Source: Gymnopilus junonius (taxonomy: Eukaryota > Basidiomycota > Agaricomycetes > Agaricales > Galerinaceae). Taken from it: DNA of 21,037 nucleotides. The translations under genes and the position numbers were made by a program. Numbering within the stretch: position 1 is the first letter of the stretch; each line of letters begins with the position of its first letter. The stretch is from the NCBI GenBank assembly GCA_015501075.1, contig JADNYJ010000545.1, positions 1-21,037 on the forward strand, written 5' to 3'. The notes below the pieces were generated by a model. It was given only the letters and a program-made list of their open reading frames with translations, did no database searches and was not told where the DNA came from. Positions 9,973 to 19,515 of this stretch are shown one piece after another.

Positions 9973-11649
9973 TTAGGGGGGCGTTGCTTGGTTTTCTGCA
10001 TTGTCGGGTTGGTCTCTGAGGTCGTTGGGGTTGATGAATCCTCCCAGATTCCGCGCCTAGCATTCGTTGGCTCCCTATCGCTGGCGAATGCGCTCCCTGG
10101 GAGGGATCTCGTGGTGGGGCTGACGGCTCTCTGTCCCATGTTCGTCTTCCAGGGGTCGTCCGCCGGTCCAGCTTCCTGCCATTGTTGTCGTCGTTCCCTC
10201 TGATTCCCCTTCTGGAGGACTATGTTTGCGGTCTGTTGGTTGTTTTGCCATCTGTAATCGGGGTGTCGTTGTTCGATTTCGTCCTGTTCCAGGTCCATGG
10301 AGCGTCTGTCGGGATGAAGGGGTAGGCATTCTCGGGATTTGATCTGTCTTTATCAGCGAGTTTGCGAAGAAAAACGGGGCAGTCGCGATCGTAGCTTGGT
10401 GATCATCTGTTTGGCATGATACGCAGTACCTTGTTTCCTCGTTCTGGCACTGGCTCGTGCGGTGTCCTTTTTGCCCGCAGTGTCGCATGTGTCGTCTTTT
10501 TGTATGCATTCTCTGGCGAAGTGGTTCAGCCTTGACACTTGAGGCATCGTATCGGTTCCCTTTTGCATTTATCTACCTGAGTTTCTTGTTGGCAATGAAG
10601 AGCCCTAAGGCCAAGATCCTGTTGGCTTCGTTAGCGTCAGTTATCGTGAGTATTATATGGGCAAATCTTTGGGTGGGGGTTCTTCTCTCTATGGGTTTCG
10701 CCCATCGCATTGCCGAAATGGTTCCGTCTTGCAGGTTGTTTGCCTCCTGTACTTCCTTGATGAATTCATCGTCTTCTGGGGTTGCTGTCAGCGGTGCGAA
10801 TTTTGCGATTAGGTTGTAGGTGCGTTTCTTCACTGCCGTAGTATCGCCTATCTCCTTGCACAGCTTGTCGTGTTTGCCTGCACTCTCGCCCAGGCCGCTC
10901 CGTGATCCGAGTCCATTTCGAGTAGTATGCCTCCATTGCGTTGTCTCGTCGCCGCTCTGATTTGTACTCTCGCTCCTGCTAGTTTTTTGAGTTTTTCGTT
11001 GATATCGGTCTTCATTTCTCTGTCTCCCATTTTTCCTAGTGTCGATTCTGTAGGGATTCCTTCCAACATTATCTGCCTTCTTCTGATGCCGTGCCTGGCA
11101 AGTAACTTTGGGTCGGCGTCGGGTTGGATGCGAGTGAGCATCTCGCTATACGTGGGAGGTCGTCCGTGATCCGGTTCGGGGGTTGTTCTCTGTTCCGCTG
11201 GTCCCTTCGCGCTGTCTGAGTTTTTGGCGGCTTGGGTAAATATCTTCGTGGCTTCCGTTAGTTCCTCTATTTTGGAGTCGACCTTCGTATTAATGTCCGC
11301 AATTAGTGCTGAATATCCTGGTGAAGTTGTCAAGTTCAGCTTGAAATCCGTCATGGTAAGTTTTGTCTGCGACCTGCGATTCTACGTCCTCCAACATGTA
11401 TGCCAACGATTTGATAGCATGGTAAACCGGTTTCGGCAGGGAGCTTGTAATCATTGCTATCTGGTGTAGACATGTCGATGCCAGGCTGGTCGTGAGAGGC
11501 TGTCCCGCAGGTACCAATAACAGCTTGCTCTCCAGGTATTCCCGGCCTTCCTCCGAGTCGGTTATCTCTCGTTCGGGGTCTTCTATCGATTGTTCCGTGC
11601 CTGAGTCTCTAGCGTTTGTGTTTCTCATGGTGGGGCCTTTGGTTCTCAT
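9969..11649 (-). pseudogene. LINE ORF1: gag-like RNA-binding protein with CCHC knuckles (several frameshifts)
   Basis: ORF1 is about 560 codons and is read from the ATG at 11649 to the TGA at 9971-9969. Its frame changes near 11305, 10875, 10578, 10535 and again through the zinc-knuckle region at about 10450-10520. The first third is acidic and charged. The middle (about 11350-10600) resembles the RNA-binding part of Tad ORF1 proteins. The knuckles appear in pieces: KCKREPIRCLKCQG then HFARECIQK; HCGQKGHRTSQC; RYCVSC. They would bind the element RNA in its ribonucleoprotein particle. The tail (about 10298-9969) is hydrophilic, with many Q, R, N and P residues. The stop overlaps the ORF2 start as ATGA. 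The ORF1 assignment is firm; the exact number of lesions is approximate. Confidence 0.8.
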
Positions 11650-11800
11650 TCCAGAGTTGTTTTTCCCGGTTCCGCTGGCAGTTCTGTCAGCCCTTCTTCG
11701 GGCTTCAGCTGATCCATTTTGGGTGATTTTCGTGCTTCTATTGCTGGAATTAGGCTTTGCTTGTGATGTAATAGTCTAGTTCGGTTGGAATAATGTGTCT
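11650..11800 (-). other. LINE 5' leader (inferred)
   Basis: About 150 nt lie between the ORF1 ATG and the inferred 5' end of the element. The ORF1 frame stays open for about 40 further codons upstream, to a TAG at about 11778-11776, without another in-frame ATG. The 5' boundary depends on the imperfect target-site duplication. Confidence 0.4.
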
Positions 11801-11811
11801 ACGCTCTACTT
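11801..11811. repeat. Candidate target-site duplication, 5' copy
   Basis: ACGCTCTACTT matches the 11 nt next to the poly(A) tract at 5505-5515 at 8 positions. If real, it fixes the LINE 5' end at 11800 and shows that host intron sequence resumes here. Confidence 0.35.
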
Positions 11812-11976
11812 ATTCTGCTGGGTTTCCTCCTGAGGCTCTCTTCGCAGCCAAGAGCGTGGGAGAGTTGGAGCAAATGCAGGTAGCAGATCAAGAAGCGTCC
11901 CTCACGGGATTAAAAGCAAGCCTTGTTCAGTAGTCTTATACTCTTCCGGATGTCTCCCCCTTACTTGCTGTGGCAC
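11812..11976 (+). pseudogene. Possible displaced continuation of copy C
   Basis: Just after the inferred LINE 5' end a pyrimidine-rich stretch leads to a good acceptor (TCTCTTCGCAG, ending at 11847). An exon-like segment to a GTAAGT donor at 11977 follows. Without the LINE and one target-site copy, intron 2 of copy C would be about 63 nt, close to the 58 nt of copy A. One frame of the segment begins QPRAWES, which can be aligned with QTATFWEK at the start of exon 3 of copy A. The rest is not recognisably similar and has stops, so this assignment is tentative and rests mainly on position and splice signals. Confidence 0.3.
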
Positions 11977-13646
11977 GTAAGTATTGGTCGCAACTTTTCT
12001 ACCACCTGTCATAATGAATCATTCTATGCTCCTTTGGAGGAGGAGTCCATGCCTGCGAAATGCCGCACCACTAGATGTTCGTATATTCATCAACTGATTC
12101 TGTATACACCTGACAACTAGGTTTTGCCGCTCCTATCATGGTATGCAGTTTAAAACGACCAAACTCTATGTCGGCCCTCAAATTACGACGGTTTGTACAT
12201 ATTTATTGAGAGAAACGTGCCTCTATGAATGATGAATGGTAGGTTTCTGAGTTCATCGTATGTTCTTGAACGCAAGGCCCAGAGGTGAAAGACCGCCTGT
12301 TATTTGGTGTAAAAGGGTTTAGCAATCCTGTGGTCCTCCGTAAGTTGCCAGACTCTAGCAGCAGTCGTATGCCGCGAAGCCATGGAGTACCCGATCATCA
12401 GGCAGCAATGTTCTGATCTTTTGGTGCTCTTTATCTTTGGACGTCTGTACAAGACATCATTTAGACAAATAAAAATAAATGATGCAACCAAGTCTGGATC
12501 GCTAGCCGACAATTATTTTTCCCTTCAACAAACGGGAGTGAGCATTTGACTTTATATGCCTTGCAGCATTGAACGGAATGACCTTGTGGGGCTAGAGAAG
12601 GAAACGCCTTTATGCTGAAGCAGTGTACAGCAGATGAATTGGAGCCATTAGCAAAGGCAATTATTCCATCACTTGAGGTATGAACGCTCGGCGCTCAGCG
12701 CTCATCTTTCAATGCACCTATGGACCCCCAGTATATGATATCAACACCACGTCATCGATGTAATACTGCCACCTCGCTACTTGATGCTAAATGAACAGTG
12801 GTCCTCAAACTGCTACTACTTTGTGAAGTCGTTGCGTATCGCATCAACTTGAAGTATACGGTGCATGAAATTTGAAAAGAAATCAGTAAATCAGAGTTTT
12901 ATCTTGAAGTAAAAGAAGCTGGCTTAAGGAGGGATTACTGAGAATAAAAATCAGAAATCTCGAGCTGTCAGTTTTGAAGGGAACTGGATGATTTTGACAT
13001 GCCGCTGTCTGCTGCTGCTTGACACAAGCATTCACATCAAACATTACAACATGTCAATGACCGAAGTAAACGTTCAGTTCCAAACCTACAGGCCCTGAAA
13101 TTTAATGATTGAAGGAGAGTCCCAGGTCACCGCTTAAATTCTGTGTTGGAAGTTGGATATGGAAATTAAGGAGAATTTACTCGTACGTTAGGGGGATAAA
13201 TTGTGTGTTAGAAGTAACTTATATGTAGGCCCATACTATTTTAAAGAACACCAACTCCTAACTAGCTAATAAGGTTACGAGCCGTGTATAGTACTGCCGT
13301 CCTTCCTCCTCTCCTCCTCCTAAGGATAAAAATAGAAGGATTCCTATTTAAAACCGATTTGTCGGTTCTATTCCAGTCCGACTTGTCCACAACTGTCCGT
13401 TTTTCCTCAGGCACAGCTTAAATGTAGGTTTGAAAACAACTTGGATCACATAAGAGAGCGCTCATAAGGAGCATTGCAAAAGCCGTGTCAGCCGTTGCTC
13501 GGCATCAGCCTCGGCGCTTTTTTCCATCTACATCTTTGCCAACCAAGAAGTGTCAGGCGGTGTTGCCATGGTTGAGCACTTCAGCCACAGAACTCTAGAC
13601 ATTGGGCCATTGAGAGAATATTTTATTTTTTAAAGGGTCTCTCGGG
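11977..13646. other. Long stretch without a recognised gene
   Basis: This is about 1.7 kb of AT-rich sequence. Short frames such as the minus frame at 12300-12512 have no motif. One segment near 12615-12677 reads as an exon-like ending (KQCTADELEPLAKAIIPSLE) but no neighbouring exon could be joined. A perfect 6-bp inverted repeat (AACCGA..TCGGTT, 13352-13367) is present. The last few hundred bases are upstream sequence of the secreted protein gene at 13718. Confidence 0.5.
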
Positions 13647-13654
13647 TATAAAAG
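13647..13654 (+). promoter_or_regulatory. TATA box of the small secreted protein gene
   Basis: TATAAAAG lies 71 nt before the ATG at 13718. The spacing matches that of the other genes in this window. It is a strong canonical element and supports the chosen start. Confidence 0.7.
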
Positions 13655-13717
13655 GATGCGAGTTTTGAGCAAGACTAGTCAGTATCAAGCTTTATAATCT
13701 CTCGAGTCTCTACAGCA

Positions 13718-14198
13718 ATGCAGGTCATTAACCTCTCCGCTCTCGCCATCTCCTTCTTCGTCAATCAGGTAATGGGAGTTGCTCTTCCTGGAGGAGGCGC
13801 TCGAAACCTTGTTGCTCGTCAGAGCAGACCTGTTGCCTTCAACGTCGCACCGGCTGGCCAAGGTAAAGCTTCATCCTCATATGTATTTTGACTTGACGGT
13901 TGACACTGTTTTTTTCATAGCCTGCGGCACTGGAACTACCATTTTCTGCTCTCCCTCTCCAGGAAGTCCCTGCACAGGCAACTTCGAGCCTGCCCAAGCA
14001 TCCATTGTCGTCACCGAGGCAGCTGGCAATTGCCAAGTTGAATTGTTCCCCGAAGAGAACCAGCAAGGCGGTGTTACCGAAAGCTTAGATACCGACACAA
14101 CCGGCACTTGTGTCTTCACCAATGTTGCTACCTGGAGCAGCTATAAATTATCTGCAATTAAATGGACGATGAAGAGGAGAGGCGGATTGAAATCATGA
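13718..14198 (+). CDS. Small secreted cysteine-containing protein
   Basis: Two exons (13718-13862 and 13921-14198) are joined across a 58-nt GT..AG intron and encode 140 aa. The N-terminus (MQVINLSALAISFFVNQVMG) is a signal peptide, probably cleaved near residues 20-22. LVARQ near residue 35 could be a propeptide processing site. The mature part starts ACGTGTTIFC and contains five cysteines (in ACG, IFC, SPC, GNC and GTC) and no transmembrane segment. It ends in a basic tail (KRRGGLKS). Size, signal peptide and cysteines fit the small secreted proteins of basidiomycetes, often called candidate effectors, but no named family was recognised. The odd cysteine count and the basic tail may come from a late frameshift (see findings). 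A strong TATA box precedes the gene. Confidence 0.75.
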
Positions 14199-14208
14199 TC
14201 ATAAAGTA

Positions 14209-14231
14209 GTGGCTCTGTTGAACAGAGTCAC
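14209..14231 (+). repeat. Hairpin just after the secreted protein stop codon
   Basis: GTGGCTCTGT and ACAGAGTCAC form a 10-bp stem with one G-T wobble around a TGA loop, starting 11 nt after the stop codon. It would sit in the mRNA 3' UTR. No function can be assigned from sequence. Confidence 0.4.
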
Positions 14232-14518
14232 CGTTTTTTCAGTCGCCAAGCATAGTTACCTCCAAGTACTTTTATTTGAGTATAATGTGTTCATAATCTG
14301 TCCAATTCTTGTCCTCTAATTCATTTTGAGTAATGTTGCGTAAAAATTACATTTGCGCACCATCAGTTTGCAAACGGCTGGGGTGCTAGATAAATCATTC
14401 AACTCTATACTGCCGCGGGAGTGACGTCTCAGACGTAATAAGAAATGGTGCTGCTTCTATATCCGCTATCCCACGAAATCTCGTTTACTACTTAATAAGT
14501 TTAAGGTGACCCATTTAC

Positions 14519-15956
14519 TTGACCAGTCGGACCCCCGTCAATGGCAACTCTACCAGTACTACTGTTGCAATAGCACTCCTCATCATCATAATTTTATATT
14601 TGAGAAGTCAAAGGTGTCGTCATCTTCCTTATCCCCACGGCCCAAGGAAATTACCTTTACTGGGAAGCTTATTTGAGGTACTGACTACCTTTGAGTGGGA
14701 AAGGTATGTACGATGGGGAAAGCAGTACAGTAAGGTATTTTATTTACACTATGAACAGTGCTAGAATTTTTTCAACAGATTCGGATGTCATCCCTGTCCG
14801 CTTAGCTGGTCGTGATATCTTTGTTCTGAATTCCTTTACTGCTGCTACCGCTCTACTTGACAAGAAATTAGCCATATATTCCAGCAGGTTCTTCTCACTC
14901 TACTCTTGTTAAATCATTGACAATGAACAGCTTTTGCAGACCTGAGTCTACCTTGATAAACGAGACGTGAGTTGAACACAACTAAGCTTTCTGTCTTTCT
15001 GTGAATGATCACGAGTGATTTCTTAGAGTGGGATGGAAATGACTTTTTCCATGGATGGAGTATGGCGGTTTATGGAAGGCATGTCGCGACTGTTTCAAAC
15101 GTACTTCAGTAACCCCAACATTGATGTTCATCAAGCCACTCAGTTACAATTCATTCGCCACATGCTTCCTAAATTGAAGCAAAACCCAGATGATTTTTTT
15201 CAATGACTCGACAGTAAGCTTTCGCCTCGGCAGTTATTTGACGGGAGTCGGTAATACAATAGCTCATGATTTATTCCAGATACCAGTCTGACAGGTGGGG
15301 CGGCACTGTCCCTTGCATATGTATTAAGGATCCAGGATAGTGACGACCCATTCATCGATCTGGCCCAACGTGTTGTTCAGATGGTCAACGATGTGTCTGC
15401 CCTGGGATCCATCCTATTCGCTTCGATACCCCAAGTCATCAGTAAGTGGTCAATTTACTTTTCAGCTTTTCCGCTTTTTGGTCATTTTCTCGAAAATCGA
15501 GTACTTACTGAGGTCGCTTCGGGCAAGGTTTCTCATTGATTGATGTTTAGCAGCACTATTCATGATTCATAGAATCATTTTCTGGTTCTGTTCAGCTCTA
15601 GCCATTCTTGCTGTTTGACACAAAGTCTGCGCTTTTTGGAATTCCGGGCCCGGATTTTGATGGCCAGCTTTTTGTCCCCTTTTTTACCTTTTTTAGGTTG
15701 TACAAGTGAAAAAAAGCTAATGGACAAAGTACTGATGCAATATTTAGAGAAGCTGTATACAGAGGCGATCAAAATCATTGTCTGTTTAATTGAACATGTC
15801 CCATTAAATGGGCCCGTATTGACACCCATTATTTATAGGGCGTAGGAAAAGGAAAACCCACTTTCACATCAAATTCTTTGGAACAGGTGGACGAAAAAAG
15901 TGATGCAGCAACCCTGGAACGAATTGTTCAAAATATGGCAGGAATCGTGTACGCCG
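14519..15956 (+). pseudogene. Cytochrome P450 pseudogene, truncated at the I-helix
   Basis: This is the N-terminal half of a fungal microsomal P450. Exon 1 (to 14729) has a membrane anchor (AIALLIIIILYL), then the proline-rich hinge LPYPHGPRKLPLLGSLF and EWERYVRWGKQY. Exon 2 (14779-14887) encodes SDVIPVRLAGRDIFVLNSF and ends at IYSSR. Exon 3 (14940-14966) follows. Exon 4 starts at 15027 with a one-base deletion at VGW.MTFSMDG, then LQFIRHMLPKLKQNPDDFF. Exon 5 (15280-15441) carries SLTGGAALSLAYVLRIQD and DDPFIDLAQRVVQM. A last exon (about 15851-15956) has KPTFTSNSLEQ and ends NMAGIVYAG at a GTATGC donor. That is the start of the I-helix, where the AGxDTT motif would continue. The ExxR motif and the heme-cysteine loop are missing. 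No ATG occurs at the expected start; the frame opens at TTG. The expected exon between 15442 and 15850 is not recognisable. Introns are about 50-66 nt. Confidence 0.85.
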
Positions 15957-16123
15957 GTATGCCGTTTAAATGTTGTATCAATGTTAATTTCTCATTGACT
16001 TGTTATTATTAAGCACTCAAGATTGAACTGCATCCACTATCGATGAGTAGTAAAGCTGCACTTTTTTGGTTTCCAACCATAGCATCACCATCAATACTAG
16101 CATAGGAAGACTTCAGTTGGGCT

Positions 16124-16657
16124 TCAGTATCTAGCACCAACTAACCTATGCTTATCTTGAGACTGATACTGGAGATTGGTGCTGGAAATTAAGCCTGGAA
16201 TAGCTGTGTCTCTTTTCTCAAAATAATATTGTAGCTTGAGAGGCTTCAAAGGTGGTGGAACTTGTTCTTCAAGTTGGAAAGTTCCACTGCAATTTTCTTT
16301 CCAACGACGGGAAGATGGTAATATTTGTACTAGTAGCCGCTGTTCGTCGACACTGTTATTCAGAAAGATATGGTATCGAGTACACCGCTGACAAAGTAAT
16401 ACCCTCATCGGGACCAACACTGTAAGTCCCCAGACTACATCATCGCCGATTCGTGACTTCCTTGCAAACGGGGTCAAGTCGGGTTGAATGATAGGTTCTA
16501 AAAATGAAATAGGATTTATACATAGTTCTGCACGTGATACATCCCTTGGACGGAACTTCTCGGAAGACGAGGCCACATCCGTCCCAGGGCTCAAAACGTC
16601 GTCGAACGAGGCTTTACCACTAAATACCAGGTACGCTTTCTGAACGCGGTGTCCCAT
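16124..16657 (-). CDS. Unrecognised single-frame ORF, 177 aa
   Basis: An uninterrupted frame of 177 codons starts with MGHRVQKAYLVFSGKASFDD. It is the longest frame outside the LINE but has no signal peptide, membrane segment or motif that I recognise. An ORF of this length could arise by chance in 21 kb. No TATA box or splice structure was found. It could also be one exon of a larger minus-strand gene. Confidence 0.25.
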   Translation of the reverse strand: MGHRVQKAYLVFSGKASFDDVLSPGTDVASSSEKFRPRDVSRAELCINPISFLEPIIQPDLTPFARKSRIGDDVVWGLTVLVPMRVLLCQRCTRYHIFLNNSVDEQRLLVQILPSSRRWKENCSGTFQLEEQVPPPLKPLKLQYYFEKRDTAIPGLISSTNLQYQSQDKHRLVGARY

Positions 16658-17120
16658 TTCAACGTTGTAAACTTTCTCCGTCGTTTAAATCTCCCTTTAT
16701 TTCGCCTCCACGGTCTGAAGGCGCCTCCTCCGCAGGTTGGCTTCGGAAAAGATATTTTTACAGTTGTGTCAATGAGCTTCGATATGAGAAACTCGGTCGC
16801 GTCGGCCTGATGTTTCGGAGGCTGCGATTGTTGGATTTCTGTCGGTTTTATTATCTATGGTGAGTGCTGCCCCGTTTTCCATGGTCTTGGCTAATTTTGG
16901 AGCACCAGTATTATATCCATGTTACATATCTCATCTTCCGAAATATACCACGCTCGTTCGTTCTCCGAAAACTTTTCTATATAAGTGTTATCCACAGCCC
17001 AAGTGCTGCAATAGCGAGGCTGAAGAATTGCAGTGAGTCTTACGATTATCTCTCGTTACTTTTTTTTAATAATCTCATTGATATTGATCGGCTAAAAGGT
17101 AAGGTCAGCTTGCTGTTGAA
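16658..17120. other. No gene recognised
   Basis: Short plus-strand frames occur here, for example one containing FVLRKLFYISVIHSPSAAIARLKNC near 16950-17030. They may be outlying exon remnants of the decayed gene that starts near 17121, but no splice or family link could be shown. Confidence 0.35.
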
Positions 17121-19105
17121 GTCGAAATCGACAGGTTTGCTGTGCTTCCAAGGTCGGAAGAGGTTGATAGCACCATGAATGACGAAATAAAGGTCAAAGT
17201 TAGGGATATGATGTTGGTGTGGAAAAGATGGCAGAGCACACGAGACGCGTGCGCAGACCACCGTGCGGATAAGTGTTTGAGGGCCTAAGGAAGAGGCGAA
17301 GGAACAGATTAGGAAGGCTTCAGATTACCGTTGTACGTTTGGGATCTTTATATGTTCCTTACTCTTACTCTACATTTATTTTTCCCCACCGTAGGAATCC
17401 GACAAGGAAATATATCATTGGTTGAGAATCGAGAATCGACACCAAGACAAGTTCTACGGTCTATGGATAATGAACTAAATCGATTAGCGATTAATGATGA
17501 TCAGCGCAGAGTTGGAAGCTGCTTTTAGCAGAGGAGACGAAGAGGATGCAGAACAATTGCGGACTGAGATTGACGCTTCTGACGATCCTTATTTCGATTA
17601 TTAGGAAAAGTAAAAGCGAAAGGGGGTTTGGAAAGCTTTGGGACCAGGCCTAATAACACATATGAAGACGCGCTGGCTTATGCTTACTGCTTTGACAACT
17701 TCAAAGTTTTAATACCACCCGAGCAATTGCTGCACAGACATCCAGGCTTTTCTAGGTTCGTTACTTCATATGGCGAGTAAGCGTCTCCTTTAGAATTGCA
17801 TGCTGCTGTGTTCGAAGAGGCTGAAAAAGCTGGGATCCAAATCCTATTATATTATGATATTCGTAAGCTTTCTTCTTGCATGGAAGAACTGTCTAATAAC
17901 ATTTTTCGGCTTTCAGGACGAAGTCTCCACTGTTTGGAGAAGACGTGGGCTACTCCGCCATTCCGTCACACTCTTATGTTTACCTTTTTCCATTCGCAGA
18001 TTGGTTGATCTTCCTTTGGTGTGGATGAAAACGGCTTTAGTATCATGAATAATTTCTTGGACATTATTGCAAATACCATTCCCAAGGATGGTGCTCATCT
18101 CACATCTCAATGTGGAGCTTGTCTGCGCGACTGTCATGACAGACCTTTCATAATTGATTTCAGGACAGCTTGGACACAGTCCTGAGAGCTTTCCGATACA
18201 TTCACTCGCATCTGGCGTCGTCGTGTACAATGAGTACCTTGCTTTGACATTTGCTGACAATTTGACTGGTAGAATGGATTAGTGATCACCGTTGGTATCG
18301 TCAATTCAGCTATGCTTGTTTCCCATCTTCAATCCCAGGGCCTCCTGCTATCCAATGTTAACCTCGACTATGTTACCTTGGATCCCGTCTCTTCCCTCTG
18401 GCAGGTAAAATTGCCCCACCTCTTGTACAACGACTAATGAACCCCACCAATAGCTTTGATACACTTCTTCTGCCCCGGAACTTCCTTTGCTGCAAAGCTC
18501 TACGACCTAAAGATGCTCATTCCCATGAGGCAGCCCTTTCCATTCTTTCTCTCCCCATTCCTCTTGAACAACCTGCGACAAAGATACGCCTTCTTGCATG
18601 GCTCGGCCAAGTAATGCTCTACACATCGACGAAGGATAAACTACACCCACCCCTTTTGAGCCTTGAAATGCGGAATAGCATCAATGCTTTCTCCGACTTG
18701 CTCTTCATGGCCTAGGAATTAGGATTTCCGGTCCGCTGGCTTGGAGATTTCGTGCAGATGTTAATTGGATACCCTGATTACTCAGCCCGTCCCCTCGATG
18801 GACTCGTACCGATATGGCCGCCAGGAGTGACATTAGGAATTTCACAAAGCATGGTACGTCTTCAAGCATAGCATGCTGACTTAGATGTCGTGCTTATCCC
18901 CCTGAATCATGCCCTAGCCTTTTGTGTTACACTCTCTCAGGGATATATGCCCCTTGAAGGCGTCCAAATCTACCAAGCACAAATCCTTCCTCGTGTCGGA
19001 AGTTCAAGTCCTCTCCTTTCATCTTCTCTTGGTTCGTCTAAGAGGTGGATTAGATGTCACATCTGTGGCTCGGAGCTTACCTCGTATTCTGGATGGAACT
19101 AGGGA
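17121..19105 (+). pseudogene. Decayed multi-exon gene or genes of unrecognised family
   Basis: A chain of exon-like segments on the plus strand looks protein-coding but is repeatedly broken. A charged segment (MNDEIKVKVRDMMLVWKRW) is at about 17175-17230, and MISAELEAAFSRGDEEDAEQ at about 17499-17560. NTYEDALAYAYCFDNFKVLI is near 17658-17715, and ELHAAVFEEAEKAGIQILLY near 17792-17850. FSIMNNFLDIIANTIPKDGA is near 18036-18095, NEYLALTFADNLTGRM near 18225-18275, and MLVSHLQSQGLLLSNVNLDY near 18313-18370. RLLAWLGQVMLYTSTKDKLH lies near 18590-18650. A TAG at 18714-18716 precedes ELGFPVRWLGDFVQM. Introns with GT..AG ends are plausible at several joints, for example 18843-18900. Frameshifts separate many segments. 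I do not recognise the family; it may be one protein or two adjacent ones. Confidence 0.45.
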
Positions 19106-19515
19106 ACTCGGAGTTGCTAATGTGTAGGTCATGTTAATGCAGGAGGCCATCGACCTTCAGACAGGCGATATCCCATGGAAATCGTGAAAATCCTGCTACG
19201 CTAAGATAGAGAAAAGAAAAATGGGATACGGCTGTGTACCACAGATCTGGAGTCTCCCGGTGTGTCTGCGACCCTCTAACGCGGCAAAATTTTTTGACCT
19301 GAAACTTTTGTACACGTCAAGACCGACAAATGGATGAAATATCCTTGATATCGGTCACTTAGTTCGTTGGCAATCAATATCATGTTGGAGGTTAAGAAAG
19401 AGACTCGTCATAGTTTGTACATACAAAGGAAGAAAGAAACCTCATTATTCTACTTATCCACCATGTTGTTCTTCGAAAGCTCTTGAGGAGATGCTTGAGT
19501 ACTTCGCGGCTTCAG
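19106..19515. other. No gene recognised
   Basis: This is the interval between the decayed plus-strand region and the stop of the minus-strand gene at 19516. No motif was found. It should contain the 3' ends of both neighbouring transcription units. Confidence 0.5.

Larger units (their letters stand above)
5516..11800 (-). mobile_element. Tad1-like LINE retrotransposon, near full length
   Basis: This is a non-LTR retrotransposon on the minus strand of about 6.3 kb. In transcription order it has a short 5' leader, ORF1 with gag-like sequence and CCHC zinc knuckles (11649-9969), and ORF2 (9972-6062). ORF2 carries an apurinic-type endonuclease, a reverse transcriptase with YVDD, an RNase H and a C-terminal zinc finger. 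A 3' UTR of about 525 nt and a 21-nt poly(A) tail follow. An RNase H domain in ORF2 and a CCHC-bearing ORF1 are typical of the fungal Tad1 clade. The 3' end is exact because of the tail; the 5' end is inferred from a candidate target-site duplication and from host intron sequence resuming after 11811. The element interrupts intron 2 of a secreted-protein pseudogene. Frameshifts in both ORFs make this copy non-autonomous. Confidence 0.9.

Noticed and set aside
13352..13367. Inverted repeat AACCGA..TCGGTT
   Set aside because: A 6-bp stem with a 4-nt loop is expected by chance in a window of this size, and nothing nearby suggests a regulatory role.
13839..14122. Minus-strand ORFs opposite the small secreted protein
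   Set aside because: They overlap a well-supported spliced plus-strand gene and have no features of their own.
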